Source of the DNA: Paramacrobiotus richtersi
Taxonomy: Eukaryota > Tardigrada > Eutardigrada > Parachela > Macrobiotidae
DNA: 64,000 nt
Direction: 5' to 3'
NCBI GenBank assembly: GCA_034698045.1
Contig: JAQGAU010000006.1
Location: 1-64,000 of the forward strand
The notes beneath the pieces were generated by a model, which was not told where the DNA came from, ran no database searches, and saw only the letters and a program-made list of their open reading frames with translations. Below are positions 34,590-44,739 of the stretch, piece by piece. Every line of letters starts with the position of its first letter. Position 1 is the stretch's first letter. Both the position numbers and the translations under genes were made by a program.

Positions 34590-35275
34590 GCTGCGCAAGT
34601 CGAAAGGGCATTCAGAGTGCAACGTAAATTTGAACGCCCTTAATCGACACATCGCCTCGATGGGCCAGCACCAGTTCCCTCCTGCTGAGCCGGCGCCACC
34701 CACCGGGTGCCATAATCAAAGCCTTTTTAGTAATCTCAGTAAGATCACACAGGATGCAGTTCTATCCATCCCACATCAAATGCGCAATAAGAAATCTTCT
34801 GTGCCATTTGGATTTCCACCTAAGCTTTTGAACAGCGTCGTGGGCATGTTGGTTGTGTCCTTGACCCGCATGGTTAGCAACTCGCTAAAATCGAGCATTT
34901 TTACATCAGTTTTCCAAATAGAGGACTTGTACCGCTTCCGAAAGTGTCAAATCCTACGGCGGTCGATAATTTCCGACCATGTCGCTACGGCGTAATTGGT
35001 CGAAAATATTAATTGAAAGACGTGTTTATGATCAGTTACTAAAATACATCGGTGAGAAGGACAAATCTTATCCTCACGGTAGTCTTGTTTCAGAAAAGGA
35101 CATTCGTGAGACGCTGTTGTTGAAAATTACAGAAGCGTGGAAACATTTAATCGATGAGGGTGATGTTACGGCAGTACCTTTTCTTGATTTCAAAAAGCGT
35201 TTGATTCTGTTAACCACGGTATGGTACTCAAAAAGCTACGGGAACGTGGTATTACCGGTAAACAGGGCCGAATTT
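34590..35275 (+). mobile_element. LINE RT N-terminal fragment
   Basis: Plus-strand frames give SLFSNLSKITQDAVLSIPHQ, SSVPFGFPPKLLNSVVGMLV, an 'NFRP...LRRNWSKILIERRV' block, YDQLLKYIGEKDKSYPHGSL, then WKHLIDEGDVTAVPFLDFKK and, after a frame change, FDSVNHGMVLKKLRERGITG. These are RT blocks 0-3 including the catalytic 'FLDFkKAFDsV' aspartate region. At least three frame changes. Similarity stops near 35,275, before the YADD box. Confidence 0.72.
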
Positions 35276-35284
35276 AAGGGGTGA

Positions 35285-37285
35285 GCACCGGGGCACGTGC
35301 CCCAGCGGAAATTTCGTGAAATCGAATTCCTCAAAACTACAAAGGGGGGGTATTGCTAACCGCAACCGGGTTTTCTTCTACCGGCACCAGAGGCGGAGTA
35401 TTGTCAGTAGTGTGCAGCGAATGTGCAAGCGCTGAAGTATTATCAACACGGCAGAAATATGTCTGCCTTTGAGTTTGGCAGTTTCGGCGCTGTATCGAAC
35501 TGCGTCAGACCGCCGATCTGTAGCTCAGGTCAGGGCAAGCATCACTGGCAACTGGTAAGTCATAGAGAAATTATAAGAGAAATGCGGAAAAGTTAGATCG
35601 ACTCTCTTTTGGAAGAAAACATTGACCAAGCTTTTTCGAACAGAACTTTTTCATCAGACGTGAAATATGTTCGATGGAGCTTTACTAATTACTTAAGGTA
35701 TAACATGTATTATTTACATAACTGAAATACTGTATGTAGATGCAGAACCGGGCCTGACTGAAGTAAGGGTCGTGACATCATACAGCGTTGTTTAGCAGAA
35801 CGTTAGCGGTGTCTACGGCTGAGGAGGTCGCATTTGTGCTTTTTATACTGGATCAAGAGTAAAACGCGAAATTTCGATTGGTGTAGAAAGGGCTATTTCG
35901 CCAAAACGAAACACTTCGCCAACATGAAACACTTCGCACTCCATTTTTTACTGACTTAGCCATTCCATATTTTTAGCTGCGGATACGCTGACTTGGTTTG
36001 TTTAAGAGCAGACAAACCTGTGACACTCGCGGTCTGGTCATCAACGGAAATACCGAAAGAAAAAAACAGAATTGTTCCTATGTAGCCCATTAATTAATCA
36101 GAAAACAAATGTTAGTCCTGATAAGAGCCAAGAATCTAGCCGTGCCAGAAGCCCCTTTTCTTGGCATACTATTACCCGTAAAAAGAGCAAAATACATAGG
36201 TGCAAAGGCCGAATTATACCAAAATTTGAAACAACCGTCACCAGCAATGGCACCTTGCCGGGAAGCGAGCGTAGCGGTACCGACACATTTACAAACAAAT
36301 ATGTATCAAAAATAATTGTCATTGGGGATTCCTTATAGCTAAAATTTAACCTTCAACTGGGATATTCTTCTATCAAATCACCATATCCGTCAAGCATTTC
36401 GTTCCCTAGCCTGTCTCGGATCGCATTGTGGCAGGTGAAGCGTTCATCCAAAAACTTCCGAGTGGCTCTCTTCGGGCTCTTGATGACTGACAGCGGTTTT
36501 ACCAACATTTGAGCACATGATCTCCGTATGGGCCCGAATAAGTTTAGTCAGTTCCTTGCGCAAAACATAATTCTGCCAGAACTCAGCGGCCTTGTTAAGA
36601 ACGGGGTGGCCCGAACCCGTTCCAGGGTTTTTGACACTTTTTCAGAAAGTCATTTCTTAACAGCAAACTTGAGCAAAGGTTTGTTTTACTGCCGTCGCTA
36701 TTTTGAATTACTATCTCGCGATTTATTAGTAGAAAAAAAAATACCATCAAACGGCTTTACTGAACAGGGATTTTCTAGGAGTATTTCAAGGAAAAAACTC
36801 GTGTTTTCGGGATCGTCGCGAGTCGTCCATGCCTGATGCTCCCTGTGGCTGCTGGTCTTCCTCGAACGTGAACTTTCATTTATCAAACTGTGACTAAATA
36901 AAAGCTGAACAGCTTTACTGAATGTATGTTAGCCAAATAACCATCTGTATCATGTTAACCAATCCGATATGGCTGTGGTGACTGTTAGCAGCTGTTAACC
37001 GTAACTGCCCGCTGACTGCTGCATCCTGTACAGCTCGTCGAGCTGTACCAGGATCTGCAGAAATGTGAATTTCGAGTAGCGACGTGGCGATCCTTATTTT
37101 AGGCAGAGTTGTGTCTTATTAAATAATAATTGTTGTCGAGATACTAAACGGAGTTATGACTACAGATGCCGATGCTGGTTCGGGTAAATTAGCACCACCA
37201 GCAACTATGCCTGAAGGCGAATACTGTATACGTAGCCATACATTAACTGGTTACGAAAAACACACCAGCGTTTCTTAGGGCCGCC
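35285..37285. other. No gene seen
   Basis: Two kilobases with overlapping short frames (36,072-36,338; 36,528-36,836) that lack motifs or splice support; no repeat match noted. Confidence 0.4.
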
Positions 37286-37289
37286 GGTA

Positions 37290-37999
37290 CTGTAGTCCAT
37301 CGAAACCAAGGGTAGGTTTTTTCACCCAGGCACCCTGCTCGTACAAGGGGAGCACAGCAAATTCGGAACCGTTCACGGTCTATACTGTACAGTTCACGCG
37401 GGGGAAACCCACTGGCAGCACAAGCCAGCCTTCGCAACGCTACGCTTTTTCGTCTTGAAATCGGTCAAAACTAAAACACTTGGCGTTTGTTTCATCTTGA
37501 ATGCATTTTGCCTAACGATGGACCAAAAGAAAGCGAAAAATCTGATAAGAATTACGAGCCCAAACTAGTGCGGATTCATGGCAGCTCGAGGATATTCGAC
37601 GGCGAATCGACGCGTTTGCAGTTACCGTGCGTTTCCACGGGCGAACCGTTCTGGCTCCTCCCGTAAGGACCAATGCTAAGCAGAACCGCACCGTATTTCG
37701 CTCAACCGCATTGAATCCGCACTTGTTTGGGCTCATAATTCTTATCAGGTTTTTCACTTTCTTTTGGTCCATCGTTAGGCAAGATATATTCAAGATGAAA
37801 CAAACGCCAAGTGTTTTAGTTTTGACGGATTTCAAGACGAAAAAGCGTAGCGTTGCGAAGGTTGTTTGTGCTGCCAGTGATTTTCCCCCGCGTGAACTGT
37901 ACAGTATAGACCGTGAACGGTTCCGAATTTGCTGTGCCCCCCTTGTACGAGCAGGGTGCTTGGGTGAAAAAACCTACCCTTGGTTTCGATGGACTACAG
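37290..37999. mobile_element. Foldback/MITE, family R, youngest copy
   Basis: Flanked by TA on both sides. The arms of about 288 bp begin CTGTAGTCCATCGAAACCAA and are more than 90% identical by eye, leaving a unique centre at about 37,578-37,711. The centre and inner arms match the elements at 9.7 and 14.1 kb (GTGCGGATTCA, CTAAGCAGAACCGCACCGTA). Because the arms are so alike, each encodes the same open frame (FPPRELYSIDRERFRICC). This is an arm artefact, not a duplicated gene. Length about 710 bp. Confidence 0.85.
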
Positions 38000-38004
38000 T
38001 ATTC

Positions 38005-38815
38005 AGTGCGCTTTCTCACTTATTCTGCTGTGCCCTTCCGGTGTTTTGCTTGAGTTACTTACGACCGGCATTTTTTTGTACTTATCATAGTTTTTTAGGT
38101 GTTCTATTCATCTCCTTAACAAGGCGGTACGGTACGTACGAATGATTAATTTATAGCAGCTCGTGGAATTAAAGGCGCATTCAACAGATTCCATTGGAGT
38201 ACTCTCGTCATCGCACGCGGGTGCGCCGGGTACAGTGGCAGTCGGTGTAACGCTGCAGCGGCTGCAATGTAGTCCAGACACTGTAACAGACACTTTATTG
38301 TTAACCCGCAATTTTCTTTCTTGTCCTGGTTTTCATTTGTACGTCTTATCTGTTTGAAAACCTTACTTTTATGTAGCTGAAAAGTGGTGCACCACCAGTG
38401 GCACGTTTGGGGGGGGGGTGTGACAGGCACCCCATGGCATCCCTTCCCTCAGTGCTGTTGTAAGTGGGTACGCCGCAGCACCACGGTATAACAGCTTGTG
38501 CTATTATTTCTGAACAAATTGTACGTGACATACAGGGAGGCAAAAACGAGCAGTGTAAAGCTTTTCCGGCTGTTTTCTTCTTTTGAAATCCAGTTTAAAA
38601 GACCATTAATTCTTTTTAATAGCGTTATTTTCGACCGCCGTTCGGTGTCCCGAGTCACTGTCTTCTAGCTCGTTCTGCCAGTTGTACATACTTAGAATAC
38701 ACTAGGTAAGTGCACTGGTCTAAGACTGCACTACGGAGACCGAAGCAGAAAGTTGCTTTGTAGTGACAAAGTTACTACACCGATCTTGGGTGGTGTTTTT
38801 CTGTTTATCCTTGTT
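38005..38815. other. No gene seen
   Basis: No exon recognised; a short G run lies near 38,410. Confidence 0.4.
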
Positions 38816-38821
38816 AGCTGG

Positions 38822-39100
38822 TATAGCGGGGTACTACGAAAACCTGGGTTTGGGATTTGGGACTGGACCTGGTAGACTGGGATCTGGTATGGTACTGGAC
38901 TGGGATCTGGTATGGTACTGGACCTGGGAACTAGGTCCAAACTGGTATTTGGGAATGTGGTCTATGGTACTTGGCTCCGGTCCTGGTATGTGGCGATTTG
39001 GCATTTCGTATTTGCTGGCGGCTGGGATGTGGGCAGTACTGTACAACGTAGTGTATATGACGGTCGCTTGCAGTGCGTTCGTCCTGCTTCACTCTTCAGC
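38822..39100 (+). repeat. Dispersed repeat, family P copy 3
   Basis: Same start and end words as the copies at 1.9 and 4.0 kb. It contains an extra internal duplication of about 25 bp (CTGGGATCTGGTATGGTACT occurs twice). Confidence 0.8.
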
Positions 39101-39247
39101 ACTTATTCCATTAAGCAGTGCACGCCACCTTCGGCTCGCTGATGCCTATGGACGCATAATGGGAACGATACGGATCTTGTTGTCTAGTTTTTTATACGCA
39201 CTTTTTTATTCACAAACTTTACAATTGTGTCAATAACATAATAAACT

Positions 39248-39271
39248 GGCGGTGGCATGAGTGCCACCGCC
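39248..39271 (-). other. Perfect 10-bp hairpin in LINE 3' tail
   Basis: GGCGGTGGCA, a 4-base loop and the exact complement, about 8 bases after the LINE stop codon. In some LINE clades the RT recognises a 3' stem-loop in the element RNA; this hairpin is in the right place for that role. Confidence 0.55.
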
Positions 39272-39278
39272 GCGACAA

Positions 39279-40114
39279 TTACAAAAGGTAAAGCTCATGT
39301 AAACGTTCTCCTCCGTCTACGGTGCCGAGGACTGATGCCGCATTTCCACATTGAATTTCCAAAGACAGCCGCTGCCGGAGGTATGCGTGCAATCGCTGCT
39401 CTCCCGTGTTCTCCTTCAGGCGCTTTGCGATTTCTTTTACCGGGGCCGCAGCCGACGATCCCCATGCGCCGAAAGTCTCAAACCCAAGCGGCTCAAATAG
39501 GTAGCGCCCTTCCAAGTAGGAATATAGCCTATGTCTCTTCTTTTCTGCTTGTTCAGCGGCGGATGCAGGGGTAGAAGCCGTACTTTTTATTAATCTCATT
39601 ACATCTAGCTGCTAAGCACCGCAGTAAGAATAGGCCCTTATGACTCGGAAGCAGTTTCAGGCGCTCAGCAATTAAACTCAGGGATGCGGCTTTCAGCCAT
39701 ATGCGAGCCGATCGATTCTTCCAGGACTGGGGCACCTAGCAGAGTCAAGCCCTCGTTGGACAGAACACGAATGTCGGTAAACTGGTCACGGAATAACTGA
39801 ACGGCTTCTTGTTGTGATTCAGTGCTGCCACCAGAGACAAATAACTCGCACTTGGCTTCGTTGACGCTAAGGCCGACAGAATTAGCTGACTGGATCAGCT
39901 TTCGAATATTATTCAGCACGGTGACGGCGGTGCCCCCAAGGGTTCCGTCGTCGAGGAACCAGGCGTTGAGTGGTGCTGAGAGTTCTTTCACGGCTGGATT
40001 CAGTACAAGGCAAAACAAAAGTGGGCCCAGCGGATCACCTTGTTGTACTCCCGTTTCCGAGGTGAGCAGCAGTTCGTCGACAAAGAGGTCCGAATGGTCG
40101 CCATAGCAAGACAC
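39279..40114 (-). mobile_element. LINE RT core and C-terminus (same family as 1-1,115)
   Basis: The minus strand reads TSETGVQQGDPLGPLLFCLV, AWFLDDGTLGGTAVTVLNNI (catalytic box in the form FLDD), LSVNEAKCELFV and LTLLGAPVLEESIG, then after a frame change a 'RLKLLPSHKGLFLLR' block. It then jumps to the C-terminal domain GRYLFEPLGFETFGAWGSSA and RLSLEIQCGNAASVLGT, ending at a stop at 39,279. Roughly 100-150 residues expected between the last two blocks are missing, so this copy has an internal deletion as well as a frameshift. Confidence 0.82.
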
Positions 40115-42450
40115 AAAGTAGTCCAGTATTCTGGCAGATGGTCTTTCACTGCTTCCAGAATCTACGTTCTGTTAACTGTATTGAAGGCATTCCGAAAATC
40201 GACTTTAAGAAGAGTTGTCTAGTTGCTTGTTGCTTTCGTGCTCACTTTGCTCATGCAGTAGTGAGTCGAGCCTAGCAATTCTGTGAAGTGTTGTCTCTGC
40301 TATTTCTGTAGAATTTAGTAAAAAGTCGATGTGTGGTGTGTGTGAACTAATGTAATCCTCGCAAGAGGTTTCTTTCTCGCAAGACGTTTGTCTGTTCTAT
40401 GATAAAATCTACTTTGTTCTAGGCTTTTGTGAGTACGCTGCTGTACCTACTCTTAGCAGTTTAGCTGGGGCTATGGACTATTTCAACAAAAACTCCTTTC
40501 AGAAAAAAATAAAATTTCTGCAGTTGCTTACATCCAAATACTGCCCTTGCATTTCTCTTGATGGGAGCTTCTAAATCCACCCAGCCAATAACGATCCTTG
40601 TTTAGCTTTGCATGCTGGAAGTAGCAAGAAATTGCAAAAAACCAGAAGTGTTTCTTAGAGGCAGAAAAATGGTTTTTGCGGAGTTTTCTTCGGACACGGA
40701 ATGTTTTCAGCCATCCACGATCTATTTGGACACCGAGCATATTTTAGAGCATGCCACTAGCAAAACTGACCACAACCAACGCGGAAACGGTTGAATATGT
40801 AATGTAAAACATCCACTTTTTTTGCGATAGACTGTGGACCCTGGCAACTGATATAAAAAATTCCTCTTGCAGCCCGCGATTGTGTGTTAACTAATATTTT
40901 GCAGATTTTAAGCAATCACAACCCTGATTTAGCAACAGTTTCAAAAATTCGATCAAAGATAATCTGCGGTTTCGAGCCGGCTTGCGGTTCCGCTCTGCTG
41001 TGCCCCTCTTGCTTTCTAACCATGCAATAATGTGCATTTTAATCGCAACTTCGCACACATTTCGGCGGACCTACTAGCGCGCGGCGCGCGCGATGTTTGT
41101 TGCAGACTCTGTATAAGAGTTCATTCCGTGCATGACTGAACTACACAAAGAACGTATCGTTCAAAACAGCAATACATAGCTTCAAAAAAAAATATCGATT
41201 TCTGACAGAGCAAGTTTGAAAACTGATCAAATAATAATCAGCACAGTATGAACACAAAATGGCTGTTCTGTATTTTTCTACCACAAGGGGACGGCACGAG
41301 ATATTAAATTGCAGCACTTTTCATCTTCTGCTTGTACTTACGTCTAACAAGAAGTCCATACCAGATAAACAATTTTGATCTTCTTCGATATTTCAAAGTA
41401 ACTTCTCCTTGCTGTGAAGGTGATTCAGATCGAGTCTAACTGAAGTCGAAGAGGCTTGAAGAAAAATGCCCGAGATTAATGGAACTGGGGAGATCGATGT
41501 TTCCAAAGGGACTATATTGGGTAACCGTGCGGCACTGCTGCAGGTTCTGCATTGATTCAATACTGTCCAAGGTAGATAGAATCAAAATAGTCAACGTTCC
41601 GTTCATTTTCGATTACCTAGTCCTAATTGTGCACCCTTTACACTCAAATGTCTGAAATTTTGAGGGGCTACAGTAGTCGAAAACGAATGAAACGAGAAGC
41701 ATCTTCGTTCAACGTGGTTCTTTGTGACAGAGAACTGCGTGTGAAAACAAACAGAACCTGCAGGCAGTTCCGCTATCATGCACGGACGGCATCATTTTGG
41801 AGACCCTGTTTTCCCATTAAATTTTGGGAATTTCTCCAGGACTCTCCTCGAGCTCGGTTGGAATCGAACTAATTTCTTTTCCATTCCATCCGAGTCCGAT
41901 CAAGGATGCTTCAGCGTAAAATAGTGAAGAAGATTTGAATTGTTAATCTGTGTGGACTCCCTGTAAGTCTAAAACTTGTTAAAAAATAATTTAGATCCAA
42001 TCGAGCTCGAGGACGTCGGGCCGTAAAGCCGAGTCATTTGTCCATTAATTGTACCGTCTGTACGCGCAGTGACCGTAAAGGGGTGTCGCCCTGTCTGAAC
42101 CCATGACTCCCACTTCAGCACATACACCTATCTAGTGCTGTAAGATAGAACGGACAAGTGCAACCGGAATACAGAAGAGGCAGGGGCGCGCATACGGGGG
42201 GTGCAAGGCAGCAAATGCACCCCCGTCTGGCAATGCTATAGGTGGGTACGCCAAAATCGAAGCAAAGGGTCCCCCCTTCTGTTGGAGGTCGCCAGCACCC
42301 CCGTGCACCCCCGTCTATGCGCGCCACTGAGAAGAGGTAGTTTACTTGATTCACTGTCATTAGGTTAGTTCCTGCGTGTACTACTTGACAGTAATAGGGT
42401 GGCGTGACTGGGCCAACATGCGTTCTCTCAAGTTTTTGATGAAGTTTCCT
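40115..42450. other. No gene seen
   Basis: No supported exon. Beyond the LINE, similarity to the same RT continues weakly to about 40,200 (minus-strand words resembling 'DFRNAFNTVNR', upstream of the core block). The rest shows only shadow frames. Confidence 0.4.
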
Positions 42451-42453
42451 TAC

Positions 42454-42523
42454 CATTGCCACTCGCGAACCAAAACACGCATGACAGATAAATCAATAAT
42501 CTCGATAAGGAATACGTTGTCAT
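42454..42523 (-). CDS. Candidate signal-peptide exon of an LU gene
   Basis: ATG at 42,523 opens MTTYSLSRLLIYLSCVFWFA, ending SGN plus one base at a GTAAGG donor, which is phase 1. A short hydrophobic leader, a small C-terminal region and a phase-1 donor after 70 bases match the first exon of the fully assembled LU gene at 52.16-52.23 kb, also 70 bases. No partner LU exon was identified downstream on this strand; the LU last exon at 32.9 kb is one possibility. Confidence 0.45.
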
Positions 42524-42529
42524 TGTGGG

Positions 42530-43360
42530 TATAAAATGCGAGCCACTCTTACAAGCGGGCCGCACAAACTGGAACACACAACGCTTTAACATGTTCAAAT
42601 GTTTTACGGTTGCAGCCGACGGATCTATAGAAATTTTATGACGTACGTTCCTCACACAGTATTGTTACTTACCATTTGGTTTTTTGTCCCGATTACGGGT
42701 TGCTAAGGATGACTTATTCTTCTACGTGCAATTCTGCAATGGTACGCGGTTGTGTTTCTGTCAGTGTGTTGTTAAGTATTAGATCTTCCGATGGAAGTCT
42801 GGTCTTTTGACGTTTACCATAATGGCGTGATTGGCGTCTTAGATTGGTCTGATGCGCGATAGATCTTCAAAACCAGAGAATAAGCTTTGATGACCTATGC
42901 TTTCATACAAGTTTCTTTCTTGTGTTCGTTTGCTTAAATATAGGAAGCGGCAGCGCGAGGGGGGGGGGCAAGCTGGCAGAAAAAATTCTCGCTCGCTGAC
43001 CAGGCTCGCTGCCTAAGATTCATTGATTATGGACGGGCGAAACTGGCGATTCCTAAATTGCTGACCGTGATCCGACCTGGTGATAATTAAAAAAGGTTCC
43101 AGAAAACCACGGTTCTCCCTTAAAAACGGTGATTTTGGCTTCAAAATGGACAAAAAAGTAAATCCGAAATCCGAAAGTTACTGAAGCGTAGATAAGGACA
43201 TTCTTGAAAATGTGCAATTTTAGCAGACTAAGAAGTCAGAAACAATTACATCAAACACAACGTGATCGCGGAGAAAGGAAGCTCTTACGTATGTAAACAG
43301 ACATAATTAAAGCATACTACGCACATGGCCTTTCTGTGGTGCTGATAATAATCCTGCACC
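42530..43360. other. No gene seen
   Basis: No exon or repeat match recognised; a G run near 42,960. Confidence 0.4.
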
Positions 43361-43364
43361 CCGC

Positions 43365-43477
43365 GACTGGCAGGTTTTCTGGACATCGCCAAAATATTGA
43401 TATGCATAACTTCAACCTTAAAAAAATTTAAGTTATGCATATCAATATTTTGGCAATGTCCAGCAAACCTGCCAGTC
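43365..43477. repeat. 48-bp near-perfect inverted repeat
   Basis: Arms 43,365-43,412 and 43,430-43,477 pair at 46 of 48 positions around a 17-base centre; the left arm opens GACTGGCAGGTTTTCTGGAC. This would form a strong hairpin. No ORF or target duplication seen. Confidence 0.92.
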
Positions 43478-43479
43478 TT

Positions 43480-44180
43480 GGCGTTGTATCTGGAATTCCA
43501 GATATAAATTTATGCTGCAATAAGTGTAAAAAGTTAAAGTAACCAAGATCATTGTCGATAATATCAGGTTCTGCTTCGCCCTGCTACCGGAAAATACGAA
43601 TGCTGAATGCGAATTTTCAACAATGAATTGAATGAACAGTAGCAGTTTACGCAGATATAAGTGTACGTACTGTATGGTTGCATTCCATAGCGCGCGTGAG
43701 TGATTGCCGCCGGTATTGACATTGATTGACACTAAAATATCGCAGAAACCAGAGGCTGCAAAGTTGATGTCCCAACAGTGTCATGAGAAGTAAACAAGTC
43801 ATGCCGCAGAAAGACCAGAACAGTCAAAGGATATACCGTCCACGAAGACGTGTGTCATTGTTAAAGAAATGCATGGAACGCGGATTGTGTTGGTTATTCC
43901 TTTGACAGCATGCTTAGCTGAAATTATTCTGATTTAAAGCAGTTCAACTTATGGACGTATTTTGACACTTTAACGGTCAACATGGCATAGCGCAGCTGCT
44001 CGTTTATTGCGTATTAAATCGCGAGAAATCAATTCGTCATGTTACGCCACCACTGATCTAGACATCTGGTGCTTCAGCAAGCTTTAGAACGTGAATCAGC
44101 TGTAAATATTTCCCACTGGTAAGTTCAGAAAACGAAACTGAATTTTCAGCCGCAGTTTGCAAATTGCCGTCCGTGTTTCC
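43480..44180. other. No gene seen
   Basis: The minus-strand frame 43,442-43,732 overlaps the hairpin and shows no motif. Nothing else recognised. Confidence 0.4.
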
Positions 44181-44184
44181 CACT

Positions 44185-44737
44185 CTAGCGTGTCCCTGTG
44201 GCACCTTGGTCAAATTTGGTGCATGGCGTAAGAGAATAGTTTCGAAAAGTCGGCTTCTCGAAGCTATACCATCTTCCAGAGTTGCACACCATATGGTGGA
44301 ACGCAGGATGTACGCCAGTACCATACTTAAAGTTCCATGGCTCGTGTTCCATGCAGTTGCAGACAATGCCGTCAAAGCTGATACTCGATCTAGGTATTCC
44401 AGGTAGGACAATATCGCAGTTAGGATAATCGTAACAGTTGTCTTCGCTCCCGAATCTCGGATATAAAGGCTTATAATTCAAGATTTCGAATGATTGGGCA
44501 TTGCTGTAGTCATCTGGTCGTACACCAAATAAGTCGGTCAGGTTTTGGAAACCGCAAGATCTGATGAACCCTGCAAATAATCGCAAACAGTTTGGAGTAA
44601 TAAACAAACAGGTGGGAATGTTAGCGTTTCGTTTCTACCGGCCTCTAGCGTGTGTGCTTAACTTACATGGTATGACAATTTCCGTATTTGGACAGTGCCT
44701 ACAGTTTGTAGGGTCAACGCACAATTAATGACAGTCG
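44185..44737 (-). CDS. LU-like gene, last two exons, possibly disabled
   Basis: The last exon runs 44,570-44,185 after a TTTGCAG acceptor, in phase 1, open for exactly 129 codons including the junction and stop. It opens FIRSCGFQNLTDLFG, matching the 'viRsC' start of LU last exons, has CYDYPNC, and ends the domain with FDGIVCNCMEH. Unlike its neighbours it lacks the terminal CN and any hydrophobic tail, so it would be secreted if made. Before it, a GTAAGTT donor at 44,666 closes a phase-1 exon with CVDPTNCRHCPNTEIVIP. The best acceptor for that exon (AAAG at about 44,738) would put a TAA inside it, after AIDCH. Either the true exon start is elsewhere or this copy is a pseudogene. Confidence 0.5.
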
Positions 44738-44739
44738 AT

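Noticed and set aside
37243-38019. Two nearly identical open frames (FPPRELYSIDRERF) in opposite directions
   Set aside because: They are the two inverted arms of one foldback element, so the match is structural and not a duplicated gene.
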